A program made the position numbers and the translations under genes. From Roseburia sp. (GTDB lineage Bacteria; Bacillota; Clostridia; Lachnospirales; Lachnospiraceae), in contig JAPFDX010000023.1 in the NCBI GenBank assembly GCA_026168605.1, forward strand, positions 18,230 to 82,229: a stretch of 64,000 nt of DNA, given 5' to 3'. A model generated the notes under the pieces. The model ran no database searches. It was not told the origin of the DNA and saw only the letters and a list, made by a program, of their open reading frames with translations. This document shows, one piece after another, positions 19,330-27,576 of the stretch. Position 1 is the stretch's first letter. The number at the start of each line of letters is the position of its first letter.

Positions 19330-20439
19330 ATGGCAAAGATCACATTGCACAGTGACGCGCCAAATGCCGCCACAAGTGTTTCCAATATTTTTATTGATGA
19401 ATATATGTCTGACGCCAACGGAGAGTTCGTCAAAATTTATCTCTATCTCCTGCGTCTGATGAATATGCCGGACGCCTCTTTTTCTATTTCGTCCATCGCG
19501 GACAAGTTTGAGCATACAGAGAAAGATATCCGGCGTGCCTTAAGCTACTGGGAGCGTATGCACCTGCTGCGGCTCGAATACGACGACCACAGGAATCTGA
19601 CCGGCGTATGCCTGCTGGATTCCCAGAGCGTTTCCGCACCGGAGAGCCGCCCGGCAGAGATCCCTTCTGCTGCGGAGACGACGGCGCCGGAGCACCGGAC
19701 TGTGGAAGCCGCTGCCGCAGACACCAGTCTGGCGCCGGCAGTTCCCGTCGCGCCGGAAAAGAAACAGTACTCCGCCGACGATATCCGGGGCTTCCGCCAG
19801 AATGAATCGGTCGCCGAGCTTTTCTTTATCGCGGAGCGTTATTTAAACCGTACTTTAAGCGCTACGGATATTCAGACAATCTTATATTTTTACGACGGAC
19901 TCGGCTTTTCCACAGATCTGATCGAATATCTTGTGGAATACTGTGTGAGCAAGGGACACACGAGCATCCGCTACATAGAGAAGGTTGCGCTGGCATGGGC
20001 GGACAGCCATATTTCGACGGTCGCCGAGGCGAAGCAGAACGCCGGTATGCATAGCCAGTCCTATTTCATGGTGATGAAGGCGCTTGGCATCTCCGGCAGG
20101 AACCTCGTTCCGTCAGAGACAAGCCTCATCGAGAAATGGAAATCCGAATACGGTTTTTCCTGCCAGTTGATCGAGGAGGCGTGCAGACGCACGATCTCTG
20201 CGATCCACCAGCCAAGCTTTGAGTACACCGATACCATCCTAAACAACTGGCACAAGAAGCAGATCAAGACTCTTGAGGATGTCGCGAGAGCCGACGCCGA
20301 GCACCAGAGCCGGAAGCGCGCCGCTGCGCAGACGCTCTCCGCAAGCGCGTCCCCAAAGAACAAGTTTAACAATTTCTCCCAGCGTTCTTACGATTATGAC
20401 CAGTTGGAGAAAATGCTTTTGACCACTACCGTTCACTAA
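19330..20439 (+). CDS. dnaD: DnaD-domain replication initiation protein
   Basis: 369 aa. An N-terminal winged helix (about 1-90; FIDEYMSDANGEFVKIYLYL, IADKFEHTEKDIRRALSYWE) and an Ala/Pro/Glu linker (about 95-150) precede two DnaB_2/DnaD_C repeats (about 165-235 with ALAWADSHISTVAEAK; about 240-325 ending ILNNWHKKQIKTLEDV). DnaD/DnaB proteins remodel the origin and help load the replicative helicase. It is followed 17 bases later by the AAA+ loader. The upstream DnaA-box cluster suggests DnaA-linked control (inference). Confidence 0.88.
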   Translation: MAKITLHSDAPNAATSVSNIFIDEYMSDANGEFVKIYLYLLRLMNMPDASFSISSIADKFEHTEKDIRRALSYWERMHLLRLEYDDHRNLTGVCLLDSQSVSAPESRPAEIPSAAETTAPEHRTVEAAAADTSLAPAVPVAPEKKQYSADDIRGFRQNESVAELFFIAERYLNRTLSATDIQTILYFYDGLGFSTDLIEYLVEYCVSKGHTSIRYIEKVALAWADSHISTVAEAKQNAGMHSQSYFMVMKALGISGRNLVPSETSLIEKWKSEYGFSCQLIEEACRRTISAIHQPSFEYTDTILNNWHKKQIKTLEDVARADAEHQSRKRAAAQTLSASASPKNKFNNFSQRSYDYDQLEKMLLTTTVH

Positions 20440-20456
20440 CCGCAGGAGGATGACCC

Positions 20457-21437
20457 ATGCCTTTGAGCAATTCCCAATACGATGAGATCCGCCGCTCCTA
20501 CGACGCGAGACAACTGCGCAACCAGCGCATCCTTGAGGAGCGGACAAAGGAAGCATACGAAAAGCTCCCGCGACTGAAAGAAATCGACGACGCCATCGCC
20601 TCCTGCTCCGTCGCGCAGGCGAGACGGCTCTTAGACGGCGATCCTGCGGCTCTCGCCGCCCTTCACGGACAGCTCGACGTCTACCGCATGGAGAAAGCCG
20701 CCCTGCTTAAGGCAAACGGCTACCCGGACGACTATTTCACTCCCGCCTACACCTGCCCGGACTGCAAGGATACCGGGTATATCGGCTCAAAACGCTGTCA
20801 CTGTCTGGAGCAGGCAGCGATCGACTTAGTCTACACACAGTCGAATCTCAGGGAGATTTTAAAGACCGAAAATTTTGGTACATTTTCTTTTGACTATTAT
20901 TCAGACAGCGACGTCAACCCGGCGACCGGTCTTTCTTCCCGGCAGACGGCGCAGGACGCCGTTGCAAAATGCCGTGATTTTATCGCACATTTTGGCGATA
21001 CCTTCTCCAACCTCTATTTTTATGGAGATACAGGGATCGGAAAAACATTTTTATCAAACTGCGTCGCCAAGGAGCTGATGGACCGCGGATATTCCGTCAT
21101 TTACTTTACGGCATTCCAATTATTTGATATATTAAGCAGGGGAGTCTTCCAGAAGGACGAGGACTCGATCGCGGCGCACCAGAATATTTTTAACTGTGAT
21201 CTGCTGATCATCGACGACCTCGGCACGGAGCTGACCAACTCGTTTACGACCTCACAGCTTTTTCTGTGCTTAAACGAGCGCATCCTGCGGAAGAGATCGA
21301 CGATCATCTCCACCAACCTTGGAATGAACCAGATGGCGGATATCTACTCCGAGCGTGTGCTCTCGAGAATTTCCAGCCATTACACACTGATCAAGCTGTT
21401 CGGCGCTGATATCCGCATTTTAAAGCGCCACCGTTAA
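20457..21437 (+). CDS. DnaC/DnaI-like helicase loader ATPase
   Basis: 326 aa. The N-terminal region (about 1-110) has a Cys cluster CPDCKDTGYIGSKRCHC (about 99-115), as in Clostridia DnaC-like loaders, which may bind zinc. The AAA+ domain has Walker A YGDTGIGKTFLSN (about 185), Walker B LLIIDDLGTE (about 245) and sensor STNLGM. It loads the replicative helicase with DnaD/DnaB. AGGAGGATGACCC precedes the ATG. The gene order dnaD-loader is conserved in Clostridia. Confidence 0.88.
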   Translation: MPLSNSQYDEIRRSYDARQLRNQRILEERTKEAYEKLPRLKEIDDAIASCSVAQARRLLDGDPAALAALHGQLDVYRMEKAALLKANGYPDDYFTPAYTCPDCKDTGYIGSKRCHCLEQAAIDLVYTQSNLREILKTENFGTFSFDYYSDSDVNPATGLSSRQTAQDAVAKCRDFIAHFGDTFSNLYFYGDTGIGKTFLSNCVAKELMDRGYSVIYFTAFQLFDILSRGVFQKDEDSIAAHQNIFNCDLLIIDDLGTELTNSFTTSQLFLCLNERILRKRSTIISTNLGMNQMADIYSERVLSRISSHYTLIKLFGADIRILKRHR

Positions 21438-21465
21438 CATCTGTACCTTCAATTAGAGCAATCTA

Positions 21466-21495
21466 TTGAAATATACCAATGTCACTATTTATTAT
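21466..21495 (+). promoter_or_regulatory. Possible prs promoter
   Basis: TTGAAA (21466-21471), 18 bp, TATTAT (21490-21495), immediately before the SD of prs. Confidence 0.4.
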
Positions 21496-21508
21496 GGAGG
21501 AATCATTC

Positions 21509-22687
21509 ATGCCAAACGATGAAAGAAACTTAGAAACCATCCCTGACGGTGCTCTCGGTCTCATCCCCCTTGAGAGCTGCAAAGAACTGGGGCTTAAAGT
21601 GAACCAGTACCTTGTAGGCTGGCGCGACAAAAGACAGCACCAGCACGAAACAGACCCTGCATTCAAGGATTACCGCCGTGATTCTTACATCATTTCCACC
21701 ACGGTTCCGCGTTTCGGAACCGGTGAAGCAAAGGGTGTGATCAAGGAATCTGTCCGCGGCTATGACCTCTATCTCATGGTAGACGTCACCAATTACAGCC
21801 TCACCTATTCGGTATGCGGTCATCAGAACCATATGTCTCCGGACGACCACTATGCGGACTTAAAGCGTATCATCGCCGCTGTGGGCGGAAAGGCAAAACG
21901 CATCACCGTTATCATTCCGTTCTTGTATGAGAGCCGCCAGCACAAGCGCACCGCGCGCGAGTCCTTAGACTGTGCACTTGCTCTCCAGGAACTCACCGCG
22001 ATGGGCGTTGACAATATCATCACTTTCGACGCGCATGACCCGCGTGTACAGAATGCGATCCCGTTAAAGGGCTTTGAGACGGTACAGCCGGCATACCAGT
22101 TTATCAAGGGCATTTTAAAGGAGGTTTCCGATCTTCAGATCGACGCCGACCACATGATGATCATCAGCCCGGACGAGGGCGGTACAAACCGTGCCGTATA
22201 TCTCGCAAACGTGCTCGGACTGGATATGGGTATGTTCTATAAACGCCGCGATTACAGTAAGATCGTGGACGGCCGCAACCCGATCGTCGCGCATGAGTTC
22301 CTCGGCGCATCCGTGGAGGGAAAAGATGTGATCATCATCGACGATATGATTTCCTCCGGCGAGAGTATGATCGATGTTGCAACGGAGTTGAAGAAGAGAA
22401 AGGCAAACCGCATCTTTGTCGTTGCCACATTCGGTCTGTTCACAAACGGTCTGGAGCGCTTTGACCAGGCAGTCGCAGACGGTGTGATCTACAAGGTTGT
22501 AACCACAAACCTGACCTACCAGACGCCGGAGCTTCTCTCCAAGCCTTACTATATCAGTTGTGACATGAGCAAATATATCGCTTATATCATTGATACCTTA
22601 AATCACGACAGCTCGATCAGCGATCTTCTGAATCCGTATGACCGCATCCAGCGTCTCGTATCCAGATACAAAGCAAACCAGAAATAG
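21509..22687 (+). CDS. prs: Ribose-phosphate pyrophosphokinase (Clostridia long form)
   Basis: 392 aa from the ATG at 21509 (GGAGG 8 bases upstream); an earlier in-frame ATG at 21479 would place that SD inside the gene. It makes PRPP from ribose-5-phosphate and ATP. PRPP loop is DVIIIDDMISSGESMIDVA (about 274-292), with FDAHDPRVQNA (about 175) and the flexible-loop region YKRRDYSKIVDGRN. It is about 80 residues longer than classic PrsA because of N-terminal and central insertions, the form typical of Lachnospiraceae. A bidirectional terminator follows. Confidence 0.9.
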   Translation: MPNDERNLETIPDGALGLIPLESCKELGLKVNQYLVGWRDKRQHQHETDPAFKDYRRDSYIISTTVPRFGTGEAKGVIKESVRGYDLYLMVDVTNYSLTYSVCGHQNHMSPDDHYADLKRIIAAVGGKAKRITVIIPFLYESRQHKRTARESLDCALALQELTAMGVDNIITFDAHDPRVQNAIPLKGFETVQPAYQFIKGILKEVSDLQIDADHMMIISPDEGGTNRAVYLANVLGLDMGMFYKRRDYSKIVDGRNPIVAHEFLGASVEGKDVIIIDDMISSGESMIDVATELKKRKANRIFVVATFGLFTNGLERFDQAVADGVIYKVVTTNLTYQTPELLSKPYYISCDMSKYIAYIIDTLNHDSSISDLLNPYDRIQRLVSRYKANQK

Positions 22688-22698
22688 TGTGACACACC

Positions 22699-22736
22699 AA
22701 AAAGACCATGCAGATATCATCTGCACGGTCTTTTTC
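22699..22736. terminator. Bidirectional terminator between prs and the Ala/Lys-rich gene
   Basis: AAAAAGACC-A-TGCAGAT / ATCTGCA-C-GGTCTTTTT, with T-runs on both strands, between convergent genes. Confidence 0.85.
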
Positions 22737-22762
22737 ATAGTTCCAATCAAAATCTAATCTAT

Positions 22763-23230
22763 TTAAAATAAGTCAACTCTTCCAGCAAATTTGTGGTTGA
22801 TCACATAATATGCGGCATCCTCTTCCGGCTTTAAGTATACCTGAAGTGATTTGATGGTAGATACACGGTGTCCGTCTGCCACGAACTCTGCTTTTGCCTT
22901 CTCGATCGCATCCGCAACCATCGCCTCCCTGCCCTGGTACTGGATAAATACTTCCGGCTTCAGCTCTTCCTTTACCGCCTTCTTCGCAGTCTTAGAGCCT
23001 CTCGGCGCTCTTGTTTTCTTTGCCGGCTTCTCCTCCGCCACGGTCTTTGTCTCCGCTGCCGGTTCTGCCTCTGCCGCAACCTCTGCGACTGTCTTTGTCT
23101 CTTCCTGCTTCTCCGCAGCCTTTACTTCCGGCGCTGCCTTTGTCTCCGCTGCTGGCACTGTTGTCTCTCCCGCTGTTGTCTTTACTGGCGTCTTTGTTCC
23201 GTCAAATTTCACTGCTGGTCTCTTTTTCAT
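22763..23230 (-). CDS. Ala/Lys/Glu-rich protein with conserved C-terminal domain (DUF6465-like)
   Basis: 155 aa. Residues 1-90 are low complexity (repeated AAE, ETKTVAE, KPAKKT), histone-H1-like in composition and probably disordered. The C-terminal 65 residues (EVFIQYQGREAMVADAIEKA ... SLQVYLKPEEDAAYYVINHK) form a compact conserved domain that I associate with DUF6465 of Lachnospiraceae, from memory. Function unknown; the basic tail suggests nucleic-acid contact (inference). GGAGGAGG precedes the ATG. Convergent with prs. Confidence 0.75.
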   Translation of the reverse strand: MKKRPAVKFDGTKTPVKTTAGETTVPAAETKAAPEVKAAEKQEETKTVAEVAAEAEPAAETKTVAEEKPAKKTRAPRGSKTAKKAVKEELKPEVFIQYQGREAMVADAIEKAKAEFVADGHRVSTIKSLQVYLKPEEDAAYYVINHKFAGRVDLF

Positions 23231-23257
23231 AGTGATCCTCCTCCATCAACGTACAAA

Positions 23258-23512
23258 TCACTCACACACTAAAAACTTCTCCATTGCCACTAAGGCTTCC
23301 TCCTCGTCGCTTCCTTCCGCAACGATGTTCACAGCCATCCCCTTGGATGGGTTAAATGCCATGATTCCCATAATACTCTTCGCATTGATGCGGCGGTTGT
23401 TGCTCTCGAGTATGATCTCGCTGTCAAAGCGGCACGCAACCTGCACTAACTCTGCAACCGGATTATTATGCTCTTCAGATACATTTGATACAATGATTTC
23501 TTTTCTGCTCAT
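23258..23512 (-). CDS. HPr-family phosphocarrier-like protein
   Basis: 84 aa from the ATG at 23512; a longer frame to 23644 has no family match or SD. The sequence MSRKEIIVSNVSEEHNNPVA ... RRINAKSIMGIMAFNPSKGM is the HPr fold. The Ser46 region (AKSIMGIM) is conserved and a His aligns with His15, but the usual GLHARPA is EEHNNPV, so Arg17, which assists phosphotransfer, is Asn. It may be a regulatory Crh-like paralogue rather than the PTS carrier. It lies 27 bases upstream of the Ala/Lys-rich gene on the same strand. Confidence 0.82.
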   Translation of the reverse strand: MSRKEIIVSNVSEEHNNPVAELVQVACRFDSEIILESNNRRINAKSIMGIMAFNPSKGMAVNIVAEGSDEEEALVAMEKFLVCE

Positions 23513-23646
23513 AATCTCCCATTTCCTCTTTATTTTCAAGTACTTCTTGAAGAATAACGCATATATTTGTAATTTGCAAGGGGTGTCACTGAAATCTGTT
23601 AAACTTCCACAAACTATTTTTTCTAACGCACTTTTTTTAGGCATTT

Positions 23647-26175
23647 TTATTCAACCAGATAAGTGAAAAATATATTTCCCGAACTTTCAAACAGTGCGTT
23701 GACATCTGCCAGCGTCCGGTAGGACGTCTGGTTCGTCACCGGGTCATAGAGCGCCACATCCTTGCTGTCGTATCCGGTCACCAGAACCGCGTCGTTGCGC
23801 CCCGTCATCGCGAACACCGGCGTGCCGCAGCTCACATAATAAAGGATCTCCTCCGCACTGCATCCGGTGAGGTCGAGAACCGTCGTACCGTTTAACGTAT
23901 TATGGAGAATGTCCTTCGGCGTCTCACCGCTTTCCAGCAGCGCCTGAACGTTGATGTTGATCCCCTCTCTCTGCAACATGACATTCAGGCACTGTGCGAT
24001 GCTGCCGGCTCCCGCATCCTCCGTGCTCACCGCAATGTCTGCAAATGCCTGCTGCGCTGTCTTTCTGGAACGCTTCCAGATATACTGCTGGTCCTCTCCT
24101 ACCACCACTCCCATCTGCTCATTGGCTGTCCGCACTGCCTCCGCCACATTTCTGGTCGCCGTCACCACATTTCCCTTGACGTAGACATAATAAACGCCGC
24201 CTTCCTCCTCTGCAGGAAGTGTCACCACCCGCTCCTCCGGAAGGATCGTCTCCTTCGGCGTCAGGATCCTCGGCGCTTTCTCATTGTTGTTCTCCGCAAA
24301 CTTTAACTGCACCTGGGTCTGCTTCTCCTCGGATTCGGAAGTGACAACTGTCACAAATTTGCCCTCTTCACCCTCACGGTTCATGATCATATCCATATCC
24401 GCAGGCACATAAGCAGTTCCGTTGTACCGGATACGGTCTAAGTACATAGTACTTCCCTCCATCCGGATATCCTCGACATAATAGCCGGTCTTTTCGTAGG
24501 TCTTTAACTCTGTCAGCTCATCCGCTCCCACGTCGACGATCTTCACCTGATACATCGGGAAGGTCACGTTTCCCGCTGCATCCAAAAAGACGTCGCTCTC
24601 TCTGGCAATGCCATAGACAAAGTCCTCCTCCATAAACCCTAACGGCTTTACAAGCTCTCCGCTCCCTGCCGTGATCTCGGATACCTTCTGGTCGGAAAGA
24701 TTCATCACGCGAACGGACGACGCGCCTCCACCCTCATTCGCCTCGCACCAGGCGATATAACGGCAGGATTCCGAAACGGCAAACGCCCCCTCCGGCAGAT
24801 CGCGGATGACCTCGCGCACCGCAAGCGTATTCAGATCGATCCCATAAACGGTTCCGTTTATCATGAGGAACAGCTCTCCGCCCTCATTGACATACATCAA
24901 CTGACCCAGCTCTGATTTTACGATCTCATAGGATCTGTCGGACGCGATAAATACGCGCTCCTCATTTGTATTGGAGACGCTGTCGTAGTGATAGACCGCA
25001 AGACCGACCTCACCTTCATGGATCCCACGATTCATGTAACCGTATACGATGTAGTCCACACTTCCCATCTCGTCAATTCCGGCGATCTTGATATCATGTT
25101 CTCCATAATTTTCCCGCTCGTCCACGCCCTCATATCCACGGAAGCCAAAAATCTTCGCCAGTGTATTTGCCTGCGTGTTGTAGCCCCACAGCTCGCCCTC
25201 CTGCACGAACGCAACTGCCGTGCCGGATTCATTCGCCTTGTACTCCACATCCCCGGAGCGGATGCCAAGCTGTAAGCACTGCTGTTCGAGTTCAAAGCTC
25301 TCCCCGCGGAAAATCCGCTCCATCGTGCGCTCAAAATTGAGCAGATAGATGCGGCTGTCGGTGTAGCGGACACGGTAATATTCTTCTATATTGTAATACT
25401 CCATCTCACCGGTTTCCCCAACGTGCGTGACCACATAGTCAAGCACGATGACATTGTAGGTATCGGTGATCTCCTTCACGGACGGCACGGGATCCGTCAG
25501 CCGCTCCACCTTAAAACCCGCCCATCCCACCTGCTTTAGGGAGGAGTTTAAGGACACATACTGTAACGTACTGTTGTCCCCCGTCGTCTTTTCCATATAA
25601 GTGCTAAGAGAGCCCGTCGTCTCATCATTGAAGGTCTTATCGTTAAAATCGAGTACAAAGTCGATGCACTCCTCAATATGACCATCCAGCGGCTCTATGA
25701 TCCTCGTGTAATAATAGATGACGTCGCTGCCGCTCTCCAGTTGTATGATCAAAAGATATTCCTGTCCTGCCTCAAGAAGGTTCTGGATCTCAAGCTCCGC
25801 ATGGATCCTGCCGCGCACCTCCTCATAGGAACTGACCTCCGCATTTGCGATCAGACGCTCCCCGTCAAGGCTCCGTATCTCATAAGAAATCGTATCCACC
25901 GGCATCTGATAGGTCTGTATGGCGATCGGCAGTCTGCGGTCTGCGGTGACCGGCGTGATCGCATCCCGCATATATGCGCTATCCATCTCGTCTGCATACC
26001 CGTGCAGCCTGTTTAACTCCGTGTCATTCTGATACAGAGAGATAACCGGAAATGACGCCTCCTCCATCTCCGTTGTCAGATCTGCATTCGTATGATTGGT
26101 CAGTTTGCCAAACACAAATACCGCAATGATAAATATAATAAATAGGACGGCAGCCTTTATCGTTCCCTTCCGCAC
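23647..26175 (-). CDS. Large exported protein with beta-propeller-like core and C39-like C-terminal domain
   Basis: 842 aa from the GTG at 26175, chosen because AGGAGGAACGACT precedes it. One N-terminal membrane helix (about 7-28) anchors a long extracellular part. Residues about 290-600 have propeller-like repeats (VAFVQEGELWGYNTQ, YIAWCEANEG, LFLMINGTVYGIDLNTL). The C-terminal about 130 residues resemble a peptidase C39-like/papain-like fold: Cys in GSIAQCLNVML, then TPVFAMTGRNDAVLVTGYD and VALYDPVTN. The usual catalytic His is Asn/Asp here, so proteolysis is doubtful. The family is conserved in Lachnospiraceae without known function. Confidence 0.72.
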   Translation of the reverse strand: MRKGTIKAAVLFIIFIIAVFVFGKLTNHTNADLTTEMEEASFPVISLYQNDTELNRLHGYADEMDSAYMRDAITPVTADRRLPIAIQTYQMPVDTISYEIRSLDGERLIANAEVSSYEEVRGRIHAELEIQNLLEAGQEYLLIIQLESGSDVIYYYTRIIEPLDGHIEECIDFVLDFNDKTFNDETTGSLSTYMEKTTGDNSTLQYVSLNSSLKQVGWAGFKVERLTDPVPSVKEITDTYNVIVLDYVVTHVGETGEMEYYNIEEYYRVRYTDSRIYLLNFERTMERIFRGESFELEQQCLQLGIRSGDVEYKANESGTAVAFVQEGELWGYNTQANTLAKIFGFRGYEGVDERENYGEHDIKIAGIDEMGSVDYIVYGYMNRGIHEGEVGLAVYHYDSVSNTNEERVFIASDRSYEIVKSELGQLMYVNEGGELFLMINGTVYGIDLNTLAVREVIRDLPEGAFAVSESCRYIAWCEANEGGGASSVRVMNLSDQKVSEITAGSGELVKPLGFMEEDFVYGIARESDVFLDAAGNVTFPMYQVKIVDVGADELTELKTYEKTGYYVEDIRMEGSTMYLDRIRYNGTAYVPADMDMIMNREGEEGKFVTVVTSESEEKQTQVQLKFAENNNEKAPRILTPKETILPEERVVTLPAEEEGGVYYVYVKGNVVTATRNVAEAVRTANEQMGVVVGEDQQYIWKRSRKTAQQAFADIAVSTEDAGAGSIAQCLNVMLQREGININVQALLESGETPKDILHNTLNGTTVLDLTGCSAEEILYYVSCGTPVFAMTGRNDAVLVTGYDSKDVALYDPVTNQTSYRTLADVNALFESSGNIFFTYLVE

Positions 26176-26207
26176 AGTCGTTCCTCCTGTCTTTTCTCCC
26201 CGCACAA

Positions 26208-26233
26208 ATAGCTATCGCAGGCGCGATAGCTAT
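26208..26233. promoter_or_regulatory. Perfect palindrome at the transcription start (operator or 5' hairpin)
   Basis: ATAGCTATCGC and GCGATAGCTAT, 11-bp arms, 4-base loop. It lies directly downstream of the -10 element at 26234-26239. Confidence 0.6.
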
Positions 26234-26262
26234 ATTGTATGCATTTTTTGCAAAATCTGCAA
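26234..26262 (-). promoter_or_regulatory. Predicted promoter of the large exported protein gene
   Basis: Minus strand TTGCAG (26257-26262), 17 bp, TACAAT (26234-26239). Confidence 0.6.
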
Positions 26263-26288
26263 TGATTTTCTATTTTGTTTTACAATGT

Positions 26289-26717
26289 CTACCACCAGCG
26301 TCTGCATCTGCGGTGACGGCAGCGCCTGCGGTACATCTCATTGTTCAAAAGCACCCCGATCAGATTTCTAAGGTCATGCCGGCGGCGTGAACGCTCTCCC
26401 CGGTATTCCTCCGCCTCCAGATCGTCCTGCTCATCCTCTATCTTCTGGCGGATCCGGTCAACCACCATTTCAATCATCAGGCGGTCAGGATATTCGTCAA
26501 ACATGAGGCTTCCCTCATATTCCATCTTGTCACATTCGTCCTCCACGTAGTCTAAGATTGTCTTTACCTCACGTGGATACAGCTCCTTCATCCGGTCCAT
26601 ATCTTTCTCGTATTCCATCTCTGTCAAATACAGATTCTGCATGGGATAGCTCATATAAAAAGGCATTTTCGGCACGGAAAACTGCGCTCCCAAAAACTGC
26701 TCCTGATTGTAGTCCAC
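26289..26717 (-). CDS. Acidic protein with Arg/Cys/Trp-rich C-terminal tail, unknown
   Basis: 142 aa from GTG 26717 (AAGGAG at 7 bases). The N-terminus MDYNQEQFLGAQFSVPKMPF is rich in Met/Pro/Tyr. The middle (about 35-100) is acidic and helical (YVEDECDKMEYEGSLMFDEY). The last 15 residues, MYRRRCRHRRCRRWW, are strongly basic. Such bipartite small proteins occur among Clostridia spore-coat or spore-core associated proteins, but I do not recognise the family and the link is inference. Confidence 0.65.
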   Translation of the reverse strand: MDYNQEQFLGAQFSVPKMPFYMSYPMQNLYLTEMEYEKDMDRMKELYPREVKTILDYVEDECDKMEYEGSLMFDEYPDRLMIEMVVDRIRQKIEDEQDDLEAEEYRGERSRRRHDLRNLIGVLLNNEMYRRRCRHRRCRRWW

Positions 26718-26784
26718 TCTATACTCCTTAAAATAGGTAACCTCAATCCTATGTTATGCCGCCGCCCCGCAGATGGTTCCTGCG

Positions 26785-27015
26785 CTACCGCGCGATGTCT
26801 TCAAGCTCCCGCATCAGCTCAAGATCCGACTGCTGCACCCTCATATTTGTCGTGATCGGCTCCTCGCCCGGTCTGGTCACGGTGATCTCGATTATCGTCC
26901 CCTCCGTCATGCCCAGCGAAAAAACTCTTTCCAGAAAGGCGACAAATTTCGGGTGGTTCGCCGTAAATTTGTTTTTTGCATTCATAATTTTTATCATCGA
27001 AGCCGGATTTATCAT
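26785..27015 (-). CDS. Conserved small protein, unknown function
   Basis: 76 aa from the ATG at 27015, chosen for GGAGGAAATT directly upstream; longer starts would use the end of the bcp region. The sequence MINPASMIKIMNAKNKFTAN ... FVAFLERVFSLGMTEGTIIEITVTRPGEEPITTNMRV forms one alpha-beta domain with no catalytic motif. Similar genes recur in Lachnospiraceae next to housekeeping genes. It lies 37 bases after bcp, same strand. Confidence 0.65.
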   Translation of the reverse strand: MINPASMIKIMNAKNKFTANHPKFVAFLERVFSLGMTEGTIIEITVTRPGEEPITTNMRVQQSDLELMRELEDIAR

Positions 27016-27052
27016 AATTTCCTCCATTCTTTCCCAAAAACATTCTCTGTAT

Positions 27053-27508
27053 TTACGAAAGTTCCGCAAGCATCTGCGCAGGATTCTCCGCAGCCTTCAC
27101 TTTCTCAAAGACTTTGGCGATCATTCCCTCTTCGTCGATCAGGTAGGTCGTGCGCACCACGCCCATCGAAACCTTTCCGTAATTCTTTTTCTCCTGCCAC
27201 ACATCGTATGCCCGGATCGCCGCAAGCTCCGGATCTGACAGCAGCGTAAATCCGAGACCATATTTTTCCTCGAATCTTTTGTGTGACGCCACGGAGTCCT
27301 TGCTGACGCCGAGCACAACCGCACCCTTCTCCACAAACTGTGGGTACAGCTCGCTAAAACCGCACGCCTGCTTCGTGCAGCCCGGTGTGTTGTCCCTCGG
27401 ATAAAAATAGAGGATCACTTTCTTCCCCGCATATTCGCTCAACGTGTGCATCGTTCCATTCGCATCCGGCAGTGAAAAATCCGGTGCCTTCATTCCTGCT
27501 TTTAACAT
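27053..27508 (-). CDS. bcp: Thiol peroxidase of the Bcp/PrxQ type
   Basis: 151 aa; thioredoxin-dependent reduction of H2O2 and organic peroxides. Peroxidatic Cys is in YPRDNTPGCTKQACGF (about residue 44) with the resolving Cys five residues later, the alpha2-type pair of PrxQ. Other motifs: PDFSLPDANG near the N-terminus and RTTYLIDEEG near residue 118. AAGGAGG precedes the ATG. It marks the core-genome side of the defence island. Confidence 0.94.
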   Translation of the reverse strand: MLKAGMKAPDFSLPDANGTMHTLSEYAGKKVILYFYPRDNTPGCTKQACGFSELYPQFVEKGAVVLGVSKDSVASHKRFEEKYGLGFTLLSDPELAAIRAYDVWQEKKNYGKVSMGVVRTTYLIDEEGMIAKVFEKVKAAENPAQMLAELS

Positions 27509-27576
27509 TTGTCTGCCTCCTTTCTGTTGTTCACGATGTAATTATTTTTCTATTTTCTTTCTCAACGAACTTTCTA

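Noticed and set aside
22851..23666. Plus-strand open frames up to 271 codons
   Set aside because: Antisense to the Ala/Lys-rich protein gene. The Ser/Phe/Val repeats mirror its low-complexity codons.
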